Positions 1 to 8,213 of a stretch of 64,000 nt of DNA are shown piece after piece. Source of the stretch: Paenibacillus aceris (lineage in GTDB: Bacteria > Bacillota > Bacilli > Paenibacillales > NBRC-103111); contig NZ_JAGGKV010000018.1 of assembly GCF_017874035.1 (NCBI RefSeq), forward strand, positions 79,664-143,663, written 5' to 3'. Below the pieces are notes generated by a model, which had not been told where the DNA came from, ran no database searches, and was given only the letters and a program-made list of their open reading frames with translations. The translations under genes and the position numbers were made by a program. Every line of letters starts with the position of its first letter. Position 1 is the first letter of the stretch.

Positions 1-6
1 GACAAA

Positions 7-87
7 AGAACCATCCGCGTCTAGCTGGGCAGCAGCTCAATTTCCTCGGGAAACTGCTCGGCTGCGCCTTCTAGGATGAATGGTTCT
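7..87 (-). other. Imperfect inverted repeat downstream of hemB
   Basis: The 8-base arms AGAACCAT (7-14) and ATGGTTCT (80-87) are exact reverse complements. CTAG occurs inside both arms (21-24, 71-74) and CAGCAG/CTGCT can pair further in. On the minus strand it follows the hemB stop and is followed by a weak T-rich run, so it may be an attenuator or terminator at the end of the hem operon or ahead of the next gene, which lies outside the window. No convincing coding frame is visible here. Confidence 0.3.
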
Positions 88-102
88 AATCATTTGTTTC
101 AA

Positions 103-1098
103 TTAGCTGTTCTTCAGATAGCGGGCGATATCTTTAGCAAAATAAGTCAAGATAATATCAGCGCCAGCGCGCTTGAAGCTCAGCATCGTTTCCATTACGA
201 TCGCTTCTTCATTCACCCAACCTTGCAATGCAGCCGCCTTAATCATGGAATACTCGGCACTCACATTGTAAGCCACAACCGGTAGGTCGAAATTATCTTT
301 GAGCATTCGAATGATGTCCATGTAAGCAAGTGCCGGCTTCACCATTAAGAAGTCAGCGCCTTCCACAACATCGCTCTCCGCTTCGCGCAGCGCCTCTCTG
401 CCGTTGGCTGGATCCATTTGATACGTTTTGCGATCACCGAATTGCGGCGTGGAATGAGCAGCATCCCGGAATGGGCCGTAATAGGCGGATGCATATTTCA
501 CCGAGTACGCCATAATCGGAGTATTCTCATAGCCAGCTTCATCCAGACCTGACCGAATGGCATGAACGTAACCGTCCATCATATTGGATGGAGCAATGAT
601 ATCCGCGCCTGCTTTCGCTTGGGAAACCGCTGTGCGAACAAGCAGTTCCAGAGATGGATCATTCGCCACATCGGCTGCCCCCGTTACCGGGTGATGATGA
701 ATAACGCCACAGTGGCCTGTATCCGTAAATTGGCATAGGCACGTATCCGCAATGATGAGCAAATTCGGGTTCAATTCTTTAATAAAACGGGTCGCTTGCT
801 GCACGATACCGTCTTCCATGTACGCGGATGTGCCTTTTGCGTCTTTGTGATCAGGAACCCCGAACAAGAGAATAGCTTGAATTCCCAGTGATGTAATTTC
901 GTCGATCTCAGCTTTCAGCATGTCCAGCGACAAATGATAAACACCAGGCATTGAAGCAATTTCTGACTTTACGTTGGTGCCGTGTGTAACAAAAATCGGC
1001 TGTACCAAGTCATTGACCGTTACTTGATTTTCACGAACTAGATTACGAATAGCTGCATTACCGCGTAAGCGGCGGTTACGAACAACGGGGAAACTCAT
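103..1098 (-). CDS. hemB: Delta-aminolevulinic acid dehydratase (porphobilinogen synthase)
   Basis: This enzyme condenses two 5-aminolevulinate molecules to porphobilinogen in the cytosol. The 331-residue protein is the usual length. The metal-binding segment has Cys120, Cys122 and Cys130 in a DTCLCQFTDTGHCG motif, which marks the zinc-dependent type. The two active-site lysines are visible in AYSVKYASAYYGPF (Lys201) and LMVKPALAY (Lys254). The ATG follows an AGGAGG at a good distance. It is the last visible gene of the hem operon, 63 bases after the cobA/hemD fusion gene; hemL would be expected next, beyond the window. Confidence 0.97.
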   Translation of the reverse strand: MSFPVVRNRRLRGNAAIRNLVRENQVTVNDLVQPIFVTHGTNVKSEIASMPGVYHLSLDMLKAEIDEITSLGIQAILLFGVPDHKDAKGTSAYMEDGIVQQATRFIKELNPNLLIIADTCLCQFTDTGHCGVIHHHPVTGAADVANDPSLELLVRTAVSQAKAGADIIAPSNMMDGYVHAIRSGLDEAGYENTPIMAYSVKYASAYYGPFRDAAHSTPQFGDRKTYQMDPANGREALREAESDVVEGADFLMVKPALAYMDIIRMLKDNFDLPVVAYNVSAEYSMIKAAALQGWVNEEAIVMETMLSFKRAGADIILTYFAKDIARYLKNS

Positions 1099-1161
1099 GA
1101 GGATTCCGCCTCCTTATTGGCTAGGCAATCCGACATAGCTTCAACTTCTGCCGGATGCCTT

Positions 1162-2703
1162 TTATTTAGGTTGAATCATGCTTTGAACGAGTGAAGCAAC
1201 TGTGGCCTCTTCGGCCATATACGTAATCGGCAGCCCATATTGACGTACCGTATCTGCGGTTTTGGGTCCGATACAAGCAATTTCAACACCTTGAAGCAAG
1301 GATACTGGCTCTTCAATTCCTAACTGTTTCAAGGCTTCTATCAAATTCGTAACGGTGGATGAGCTTGTAAAAGTTATGATATGAATGCTTTGATTTTGAA
1401 GCAAATGAATGACTTCAGCACCGTCTTCTGTGGTGAGTACGTTCTCGTATACGTCTACCTCAGCAACTTGCAAACCTAGCTCGCGAAGTTTAGCCGGTAA
1501 ATAATCACGTGCCAAATCTGCTGTTGGTAAAAGAACCTTCTGACCTTTTAACAAATCGGATTGAATCGCCTCAAGCATGTCTTCCGCCTGAAACTTACTT
1601 GGAAGTACATCTGCGATAATTCCTCGCTCGGCGAGCGCTTCGGCTGTTTTGGGGCCTACGGCAGCAATGCGGGCATTGCCCATACGGCGAATATCGATCC
1701 CTAGCTGGCGCAAACGGTTGAAGAAAAATTCTACCCCATTCACACTTGTCAATAGAATCCAATCGAAAGTATGCAATTCACCTAAAGCTTCATCCAAGGC
1801 ACGCTGAGCTTCAGGACGGCTTGGCGGCTGCAGCTTGATCACTGGGAATTCGACCGCTTCTCCCCCCAGATCGTCGATCAAATCAACAAGCTCGCTCGCT
1901 TGACTTCTTGCCCGGGTCACCAGAATTCGGCGGCCAAAAAGCGGCTTCTTCTCGACCCAAGCCAGCTTCTCGCGCAGCTTCACAACTTCACCGACAATAA
2001 TGACTGCGGGTGACTTGAATTCGGCTTCTTTTACTTTGTTCGTAATGTCAGCCAAGGTTCCTGTGATGGTCGCTTGATCTGCCCAGGTGCCCCACCTAAC
2101 AAGCGCAACCGGTGTTTCCGGCGATTTGCCGCAGCGTATTAATTCCCGGCAAATTTGTTCAAGATTTGCGACACCCATCAAGAAAACCATCGTGCCAATG
2201 GCTTTGGCCAAGTGCTCCCAGTCCAAACCGGAGTACGTTTTATTCGGATACTCGTGCCCAGTAATAATTGCGAACGACGAAGTAAAATCACGATGTGTTA
2301 CCGGAATTCCCGCATACGCCGGAACGGCGATCGATGACGTGATGCCCGGGATGATATCGAACGTCACATCATGCTCCGCCAGCAGCTCCGCTTCCTCGCC
2401 TACCCGCCCGAAAACGCTGGGATCGCCACCCTTCAGACGGGTCACGACTTTTCCTTGTAAGGCCAGATCTACGAGCAAATGATTGATTTCTTCTTGCTTT
2501 AATATATGCTTGTCCGGAAGCTTGCCAACAAAAATAAGCTCAGCGTCCGGTCTGCGATGCTTAAGTAAACGAGGATTGGCCAGACGGTCATAGACAATGA
2601 CATCCGCCTTCTGAATAGCTTCCATGCCACGAACCGAGATTAGCTTTGGGTCACCCGGACCCGCACCAACGAGATAAACTCTCCCTTTGTTCAAGCGGTT
2701 CAC
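1162..2703 (-). CDS. cobA/hemD: Fused uroporphyrinogen-III C-methyltransferase / uroporphyrinogen-III synthase
   Basis: A 513-residue two-domain protein. Residues about 7-245 are a SUMT (CobA) domain: GAGPGDP near the start, VTRLKGGDPSVFGR, PGITSSIAVPAYAGIPVTHR and a VFLMGVANL segment. It methylates uroporphyrinogen III to precorrin-2 for sirohaem and B12. Residues about 255-510 are uroporphyrinogen-III synthase (HemD), beginning at LFGRRILVTRARSQ, with TSVNGVEFFF and ITFTSSSTV segments. The start is GTG; its GTGA overlaps the hemC stop by four bases, which suggests coupled translation. The fusion puts the haem and sirohaem branch enzymes on one chain. Confidence 0.93.
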   Translation of the reverse strand: MNRLNKGRVYLVGAGPGDPKLISVRGMEAIQKADVIVYDRLANPRLLKHRRPDAELIFVGKLPDKHILKQEEINHLLVDLALQGKVVTRLKGGDPSVFGRVGEEAELLAEHDVTFDIIPGITSSIAVPAYAGIPVTHRDFTSSFAIITGHEYPNKTYSGLDWEHLAKAIGTMVFLMGVANLEQICRELIRCGKSPETPVALVRWGTWADQATITGTLADITNKVKEAEFKSPAVIIVGEVVKLREKLAWVEKKPLFGRRILVTRARSQASELVDLIDDLGGEAVEFPVIKLQPPSRPEAQRALDEALGELHTFDWILLTSVNGVEFFFNRLRQLGIDIRRMGNARIAAVGPKTAEALAERGIIADVLPSKFQAEDMLEAIQSDLLKGQKVLLPTADLARDYLPAKLRELGLQVAEVDVYENVLTTEDGAEVIHLLQNQSIHIITFTSSSTVTNLIEALKQLGIEEPVSLLQGVEIACIGPKTADTVRQYGLPITYMAEEATVASLVQSMIQPK

Positions 2704-3647
2704 TCCCTTACCTCAGCCAGAATACGCTCAGCGCCTTGCGCGATCAGCTTGTCCGCAATGAGCTCGCCCAGCGCTTCCGGATCGCTCCCGGAAGCCGTCT
2801 CCTTCAGCATGGTCGCGCCATCCGGCGTTCCGACCATGCCCGTCAGCGTCAGCAGCGGCGTATCAAGCCCGCTGCCGGCTTCGCTTACGCTCGCGTAAGC
2901 GCCGAGCGGCACCTGGCAGCCTCCATTGAGTCTGCCGAGGAAAGCCCGCTCTGCTCGCACCGCGAGCGCAGTAGGCTCATGCTGGAACTTGCCCAGCAGG
3001 TCCAGCATGAACGTGTCGCCGCCCCGGCACTCGATGCACAGCGCCCCCTGCCCTACGGCAGGGAGGCACTCTTCGGGCGGCAAGTACGCGCTGATGCGAT
3101 CCTGCCAGCCGATCCGGTGCAAACCGGCCGCGGCAAGCATGATCGCATCGAAGTTCTCTTCATCGAGCTTGCGCAGCCTCGAATCGATGTTACCGCGGAC
3201 CGACTCGATGCGGAGGTCCGGGCGGAGATGCTGCAGCTGGCTGGCGCGGCGCAGCGAACTGGTGCCGACGAGCGCGCCCAGCGGCAGCTCTTGCAGGGAG
3301 CGGTATCCGCGTGTGATGAGCGCATCGCGCGCGTCTTCACGCTTCGGAATCGCTCCTACGACTAGCCCTTCGGGAAGCTCGAAGGGCATATCTTTCATGC
3401 TGTGGACGGCCATGTCAATCTCGCCGTCTACAAGCGCTTGTTCGATTTCTTTGACGAACAGGCCTTTGCCGCCTACCTTGGACAACGTGACGTCCAGGAT
3501 GCGGTCGCCCTTCGTGACAATTTTCTTTATTTCAAATTGACAAGCAATCCCGTGCTCTGCTGCAAGCTGCTTTAATAGCTCTACCACCTGTCCCGTCTGC
3601 GTCATGGCCAAAGCACTTTGTCTAGTTCCTACAATAATGGTCTTCAT
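2700..3647 (-). CDS. hemC: Hydroxymethylbilane synthase (porphobilinogen deaminase)
   Basis: It polymerises four porphobilinogens into hydroxymethylbilane. The 315-residue length is normal. The cofactor-attachment Cys244 lies in GRLNGGCQVPLGAY, and the catalytic aspartate region reads AVHSMKDMP (about residues 81-88). SLRRASQL and GNIDSRLRKL are the arginine-rich substrate-binding segments. The stop overlaps the GTG of the next gene and the start is 14 bases from the precorrin-2 dehydrogenase stop, so it lies mid-operon. The gene is noticeably GC-rich compared with hemA and hemX, which creates long spurious antisense frames. Confidence 0.96.
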   Translation of the reverse strand: MKTIIVGTRQSALAMTQTGQVVELLKQLAAEHGIACQFEIKKIVTKGDRILDVTLSKVGGKGLFVKEIEQALVDGEIDMAVHSMKDMPFELPEGLVVGAIPKREDARDALITRGYRSLQELPLGALVGTSSLRRASQLQHLRPDLRIESVRGNIDSRLRKLDEENFDAIMLAAAGLHRIGWQDRISAYLPPEECLPAVGQGALCIECRGGDTFMLDLLGKFQHEPTALAVRAERAFLGRLNGGCQVPLGAYASVSEAGSGLDTPLLTLTGMVGTPDGATMLKETASGSDPEALGELIADKLIAQGAERILAEVRE

Positions 3648-3661
3648 CTCTACCCGCCTCC

Positions 3662-4399
3662 CTATACTTGCTGCCCGAAATCATTAATCGCTGACCATGA
3701 AGGCCGGTCTGTATTCGCTTGACCTGCTTCTTCAGTCGGCCAAGGTTCTTTCTCTATAGCTATGTAGAGCTTGTCCTTCCAGCTCTCGAACGTGCCTGCG
3801 CGTATTTTGGCCAGCACATCCCATTCCAGCATCTCTTTAAACATTCGTTGTCTCGCTTGCTTATCCGCTACTTTACTTTGAACGAGATGACGCACCTCGC
3901 TAAGAAAATCAAGGTAAGCTGCGTACTCCTCGCCATAATTATAATCGAGTTCTCGAGCGATTTTACGAGCCGCAGACGGACTGGCACCTCCCGTAGAAAC
4001 AGCAATCACCAGTTTTCCTCTACGTACAACGGAAGGTTGAATATAAGAACTAAGTTCAGGCTGGTCAACGACGTTGACCAGTTTACCCTGCTTCGTTGCT
4101 AGCCCATGGACCTGCGCGTTAACTTCAGTATCGTTCGTCGCCGCCACAATAAGCGTATAGGGCATCAAATGATCGCCTGTCATCATAGACGGATGAAACG
4201 TCTGCCTGTGCAGTACCACTTCCGGGTTTTTTGCGATTTCGGATAATCCCGCCGTGAATTCCATGCTGACAACCGTCACGTGGGCTCCTGCCTCGAGAAG
4301 CGATAGCACTTTACGTTCAGCTATCGGCCCGCCGCCGACAACCAGACACTGCCTGCCAGTCAGATTCACCATAATCGGGTACGGATGCTTCATGTTCAT
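3662..4399 (-). CDS. sirC: Precorrin-2 dehydrogenase (sirohaem branch)
   Basis: An NAD-dependent dehydrogenase of the Met8/CysG N-terminal family that converts precorrin-2 to sirohydrochlorin. The N-terminal Rossmann motif reads CLVVGGGPIAERKV, followed by VVAATND and VNVVDQPELSSYIQPSVVRRGKLVIAVSTGGASPSAARKIARE, typical of the family (quoted in parts, residues about 80-135). The chosen ATG at 4399 overlaps the hemX stop as ATGA; an ATG at 4393 is better spaced from a GGAG and is equally possible. Its place inside the hem operon, next to the CobA domain, supports a sirohaem role. A chelatase activity cannot be judged from sequence alone. Confidence 0.88.
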   Translation of the reverse strand: MNMKHPYPIMVNLTGRQCLVVGGGPIAERKVLSLLEAGAHVTVVSMEFTAGLSEIAKNPEVVLHRQTFHPSMMTGDHLMPYTLIVAATNDTEVNAQVHGLATKQGKLVNVVDQPELSSYIQPSVVRRGKLVIAVSTGGASPSAARKIARELDYNYGEEYAAYLDFLSEVRHLVQSKVADKQARQRMFKEMLEWDVLAKIRAGTFESWKDKLYIAIEKEPWPTEEAGQANTDRPSWSAINDFGQQV

Positions 4400-5229
4400 G
4401 AACTCCAAATCCAGTCATGGAAGCCTGATACCAGATTGGAAACAACGAAGTTCAGAACAACAATGAGAAAAGCTGCAAGGTTCCACGCGGCTAACTTAAA
4501 GCCTGAAATCCGCATCGACTTCTGTTGAAATAAATAGAACGCATAAGCAGCCAGTACAAAAAAGGAATTGATCACTTTAGGATCGTAAAGCAAGTTATGA
4601 TTCCCTTCCAGTACCACCCAAACCACGCCGAGGCTTAGCGCCATAAGAAGCAACGGAGCCCCGATAATAACGGAAAAATACGTATAATGCTCAATTTTCT
4701 CAAGGGAAGGCAGTCGCATAACCGTCTGGGAAAACTTTTTGGCCTTCAACATACTGTGTAAAAACACATACATGCAAGAGAAGATAGCTGCAATGGAGAA
4801 AGCCGCGTAACTGCCAATCGCCAGAGTAATATGTATAAATAATAGCTCGTCGTTGATGTCCCAACCAGCTTTGATTGGCATTACGTGCGGATTTCCGAAG
4901 ATGTTTAAGGCTAGAATTGCAAAACCGAGCACATTCACAAAAAACACAAACAGTTCGATACGGAAAAATCGATTAACCAATAATGAAATCGTCACAATCA
5001 GCCACGAAAACATAAATAGGACGTCCGACCGGGCAAATGCCCATTCTGTCAAATGACCGTACAAATTAATAACTAAGTAAGCGGTCTGCAGAACCCATAC
5101 AAACAAAAGCAGCCCCGTCCCCATCCGTTTCGCGCTCCGGTTCGCATTCGCGAAGTCCGAAAAGTAAAACAATAGGCTCAGGGCATACATATAAATCATC
5201 GCATCAAACAACCAGCTACGAGTTACCAT
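4396..5229 (-). CDS. hemX: HemX membrane protein (cytochrome c assembly family)
   Basis: A 277-residue, very hydrophobic protein with about eight predicted membrane helices, in the CcsA/CcmC-like family. In Bacillus subtilis the gene next to hemA at this position is hemX, which lowers GtrR (HemA) levels; that role is known from the family and not shown here. GGAGAGG precedes the ATG. It sits between hemA and the precorrin-2 dehydrogenase gene, with a four-base overlap downstream. Confidence 0.88.
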   Translation of the reverse strand: MVTRSWLFDAMIYMYALSLLFYFSDFANANRSAKRMGTGLLLFVWVLQTAYLVINLYGHLTEWAFARSDVLFMFSWLIVTISLLVNRFFRIELFVFFVNVLGFAILALNIFGNPHVMPIKAGWDINDELLFIHITLAIGSYAAFSIAAIFSCMYVFLHSMLKAKKFSQTVMRLPSLEKIEHYTYFSVIIGAPLLLMALSLGVVWVVLEGNHNLLYDPKVINSFFVLAAYAFYLFQQKSMRISGFKLAAWNLAAFLIVVLNFVVSNLVSGFHDWIWSS

Positions 5230-5262
5230 GGCACCTCTCCTAGGCGATTAGCGCCTTTTTTC

Positions 5263-6666
5263 TCAAGATTTTGCCAGAATATCCGCGGTTTGTAAACCGC
5301 GCACGGACAACTTATCTTCCAGCAGCTGTTTAGCTTCCAGCGCTTTTTGCCCAGATTCCATCTCTTGTGCTAACTGATTGGCTTGCTCTTGTTGTTCAAG
5401 TGTCTCTTCGAGGGCAAAAAGTTTCGTGAAGAGCTCAAGCGCTTCTTCCCCGTGACGTTCTCCTGCCATTTCCTTAATGCGCAGGATCGGGTCACGCAGC
5501 ACTTGGTTCACGATGCTTTTCGTTAATTTTCGAATAACTTTAATTTCACGGTCATCGAGATCAGGCAGCTTATTCAACATGCTCTCCATCGTCTCTTCGT
5601 GAATCTGGCTTGCTTTGGCCTGAAGGGCATTAATAACCGGACTTACGCCGAGTGTCTTTGTCCATTGTTCAAACACACCTATTTCCGATTCAATCATCGT
5701 CTCAATCTTGGCCGCTTCTTTCTTTCTCTCTTGCAAATGTTTATCTACGATATGCTCCAGATCATCAATATCGTAAAGAAACACATTCGGTAAATCGCTG
5801 ATTTGCGGATCCAGATCACGAGGCACGGCAATGTCCATCATAAACAGCGGACGTGATTTTCTCTTTTGGACATAAGATTGGATATCATTCTTGGTAAGGA
5901 CATATCCAGGAGCACCTGTAGAGCTGATAATAATATCCACTTCCGGCAAATAATCAGCTATTTTTTCCATGGTACAAGGAATTCCGTTGAATTTCTCCGC
6001 CAGCTCAGCTGCACGCTCAAACGTACGATTCACAACAATAACCTTGTTGGCTCCGTTCGCATACAAGTGCTTAACCGTTAGTTCGCTCATCTTCCCAGCA
6101 CCAATAATCATAACTGTTTTATTCATATAACTACCGAAAATTCTCTTGCCGAGCTCAACTGCCGCGTAGGAGACAGAAACGGGATTATTGCTAATGCCTG
6201 TTTCGGAATGCGCCTTTTTGGCAAGTGTAACCGATTGTTTAAACAACGTATTGAAATAAGCACCGGTCGCTTTCATTTTTTGAGACGATAAAAAAGCTTC
6301 CCGTACTTGTCCTAGAATTTGGGTTTCCCCGATCACCATAGAATCTAAACCGCTGGTTACGCGGAATAGATGCTCAATCGCCTTCTCATTTTCATGCATA
6401 TATAAATGTTTCTGAAACTGATCTTTAGGAACTTGGAACCACCGTTCAATAAAATGCGTCAAATAATGACTGCACATCTGTGGTCGATCCACAACGGCGT
6501 AAATTTCCGTGCGATTGCAGGTGGCGACAATTACACATTCTAAAATACTTTTAGTATCTTTCAATTCTGTTAATGCGATCGGCAAATCCTGCTCGGCAAG
6601 AGCGAACTTCTCCCGAATTTCGACCGGAGCCGTACGATAATTTAAACCGACTGTTACAATATGCAA
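5263..6666 (-). CDS. hemA: Glutamyl-tRNA reductase
   Basis: First gene of the operon; it reduces glutamyl-tRNA to glutamate-1-semialdehyde. The proposed start is the TTG at 6666, giving 467 residues beginning (M)HIVTVGLNYRTAPVEIREK. With this start the catalytic cysteine in VIVATCNRTEIY is residue 50, its conserved family number. AGGTGG lies five bases before the TTG, whereas the ATG at 6690 has no ribosome binding site and lies only about six bases after the predicted transcription start. The NADP-binding segment MIIGAGKMSELTVKHL and the C-terminal dimerisation helices are present. Confidence 0.95.
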   Translation of the reverse strand: MHIVTVGLNYRTAPVEIREKFALAEQDLPIALTELKDTKSILECVIVATCNRTEIYAVVDRPQMCSHYLTHFIERWFQVPKDQFQKHLYMHENEKAIEHLFRVTSGLDSMVIGETQILGQVREAFLSSQKMKATGAYFNTLFKQSVTLAKKAHSETGISNNPVSVSYAAVELGKRIFGSYMNKTVMIIGAGKMSELTVKHLYANGANKVIVVNRTFERAAELAEKFNGIPCTMEKIADYLPEVDIIISSTGAPGYVLTKNDIQSYVQKRKSRPLFMMDIAVPRDLDPQISDLPNVFLYDIDDLEHIVDKHLQERKKEAAKIETMIESEIGVFEQWTKTLGVSPVINALQAKASQIHEETMESMLNKLPDLDDREIKVIRKLTKSIVNQVLRDPILRIKEMAGERHGEEALELFTKLFALEETLEQQEQANQLAQEMESGQKALEAKQLLEDKLSVRGLQTADILAKS

Positions 6667-6702
6667 AGGTACCACCTGCCTTTCATTCATTTTCTATGTA
6701 TC

Positions 6703-6734
6703 ATTATAGCACAGCAAACTCTGCAATCCGACAA
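6703..6734 (-). promoter_or_regulatory. Predicted sigma-A promoter of the hem operon
   Basis: Read on the minus strand there is an extended -10 TGCTATAAT (TATAAT at 6703-6708) and a poor -35 TTGTCG 20 bases upstream (6729-6734). The extended TG motif could compensate for the -35. The predicted start near 6696 leaves a leader of about 30 bases before the TTG of hemA. Confidence 0.6.
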
Positions 6735-6823
6735 ATTTTTTGTATAAATTATGAATGCTTCACTCTGATCGTTAGTTTTAACAGCAATCGGCTCCCGTAT
6801 ACCTGAACTGGCAAGATGTCCAT

Positions 6824-7360
6824 TTATTGCAGCAGCTTTTTGCGAAGAAAAGCAGTCAAATTACGATCCAACTCTGCCAGCTTCGTGTTTTGTGAAGAAA
6901 CAATATCCCCATTAGATGCCATGATTTTCTCATAAACTTCATACATGCTCTTGTACTGAAGCCCTGCTTCCTTCAACGTTTGCAGTTCTTCCGGCTTCAA
7001 CGCCCGCCCCCCGCCGATCTGAAGACGCTGCAAGTACTGGGATAACTGCGTCATACTGGACAACGGAGTCAGATAGTCTGCTCCGCCCGCCGCTAATACA
7101 AGTCGCTCATGCGTGTAGCCCGCTGAGTATAGGGCTTGCCCACTTCCATCCAGCTCATCAGTCGTTTTACTTTGCGCAGCTTCCTCCAAGTTGCTCTTTA
7201 GAAGCTCCATCTGGAATAAAGAAACTTGATACAGCAGATGGGTTGCATCGTGCTCTTCTTTATGATGGCCAAGCATTTGAGACAGCTGATAGACAGGCCA
7301 AATAATGAGGAATAGAACAATACTATAAAGGATTGCTTTTCTAATTATTTTTTTTCTCAC
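6824..7360 (-). CDS. Uncharacterised membrane-anchored protein
   Basis: About 178 residues if translation starts at the GTG at 7360 (VRKKIIRKAIL), which has a purine-rich GCGGGGAAA upstream; an in-frame start at 7438 would add 26 residues with no ribosome binding site. The protein begins with a short basic stretch and one membrane helix (about residues 8-28, LYSIVLFLIIWPVYQL), followed by a soluble, helix-rich domain outside the membrane. No catalytic motif is recognised. It lies upstream of hemA in the same direction but the hem promoter separates them. I do not recognise the family. Confidence 0.6.
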   Translation of the reverse strand: MRKKIIRKAILYSIVLFLIIWPVYQLSQMLGHHKEEHDATHLLYQVSLFQMELLKSNLEEAAQSKTTDELDGSGQALYSAGYTHERLVLAAGGADYLTPLSSMTQLSQYLQRLQIGGGRALKPEELQTLKEAGLQYKSMYEVYEKIMASNGDIVSSQNTKLAELDRNLTAFLRKKLLQ

Positions 7361-7431
7361 AGCGCAATTTCCCCGCTTCCCTAATTGGACATGTGTCGCA
7401 ATATCATTGTATGGGAACACGGACAAACAAA

Positions 7432-7454
7432 TAACCACGGATTTCTCCGTGGCT
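7432..7454 (-). terminator. Hairpin terminator after speD
   Basis: CCACGG (7435-7440) and CCGTGG (7447-7452) form a stem extended by flanking A-T pairs. On the minus strand it lies just after the speD stop and is followed by a T-rich run interrupted by purines, so it is a moderate intrinsic terminator. Confidence 0.55.
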
Positions 7455-7478
7455 ATCGTTATTGTTATGTGCAGAACC

Positions 7479-7886
7479 TTATTTCACAAGCTCTGCTTGC
7501 TTAATTTCAGGAGTTTCTACTTGTAATTCACCCATTCCGCGAACTAATTTCTTCGCATAGAATGTTTCTGGTTTCAATACGGATACCATAAAATCAATTG
7601 CTAATTGAGGGTCCACTGTCTCACCGCATGTATAACAGTCAAGCGCGGCAAAACCTCTCTCAGGATAAGTGTGAATGGAGAGATGACTCTCGGACAACAT
7701 AACAAGTACAGTTGCTCCTTGTGGTTCAAATTGCTTGGATTGTACAGATAGTACGGTTGCTCCGCATACCTCGGCAGCTTCTACCATCTGAGCCTGCAAC
7801 CAATCTGCATTGTTCAGAAGTTCGAAATCTACCCCCCAAGTATCTACAGCAACGTGTCTTCCGAAAGTTGAGTATTCAGTTTCCAT
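7479..7886 (-). CDS. speD: S-adenosylmethionine decarboxylase proenzyme
   Basis: A pyruvoyl enzyme that makes decarboxylated S-adenosylmethionine for spermidine synthesis. The 135-residue chain starting at METEYSTFG matches the short bacterial class. Self-cleavage should occur between Glu66 and Ser67 in LSESHLSIHTYPE; His72 and Cys84 are the conserved processing and catalytic residues. An in-frame upstream start at 7934 is rejected because AAGGGGG sits directly before the ATG at 7886. The gene stands alone, with a long structured leader upstream and a hairpin downstream. Confidence 0.93.
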   Translation of the reverse strand: METEYSTFGRHVAVDTWGVDFELLNNADWLQAQMVEAAEVCGATVLSVQSKQFEPQGATVLVMLSESHLSIHTYPERGFAALDCYTCGETVDPQLAIDFMVSVLKPETFYAKKLVRGMGELQVETPEIKQAELVK

Positions 7887-7936
7887 CTTTCGGTTCCCCC
7901 TTCCTAGGAATAAAATGTCTGAAAAAAATTTCATCC

Positions 7937-8006
7937 GCTAGGACCTACGTCATTCACTTCCCGAGGGTATTATCTCTCGCAACATTCAATGTCCTGAGTG
8001 AATCCT
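7937..8006 (-). promoter_or_regulatory. Structured leader upstream of speD
   Basis: Two sets of complementary segments interleave: AGGAC (7940-7944) with GTCCT (7991-7995), and ATTCACT (7952-7958) with AGTGAAT (7997-8003). A small CGAG/CTCG hairpin (7962-7979) lies inside. The crossing arrangement would form a pseudoknot or two alternative folds in the speD 5' leader. No known riboswitch consensus is recognised, and no promoter could be assigned with confidence. Confidence 0.35.
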
Positions 8007-8164
8007 GGTTCCTATATTGTTTCAACGAGAATAAAAATAACATCTATCGACGAGAAATGCAATAGTTTTTTTTACCAAGGCCTTCTCATCCAAACACGCA
8101 ATATCTAATTTATGTAGAAGGAGTTTAACTTGTTCATTCCTAGCAAAAAGTCGCAATTTAGACA

Positions 8165-8190
8165 CAAAAAAGACCCGGTAACCGGGTCTT
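8165..8190 (-). terminator. Intrinsic terminator
   Basis: An 8-bp GC-rich stem, AGACCCGGT/ACCGGGTCT (8171-8189), followed on the minus strand by six T residues. It ends the transcript of the uncharacterised gene at 8214-8801. Confidence 0.85.
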
Positions 8191-8213
8191 CCATTAGCAT
8201 GTATATGTGGTTG

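Noticed and set aside
2646..3540. Long antisense frames over hemC
   Set aside because: They mirror a GC-rich real gene and show arginine- and serine-rich composition without motifs.
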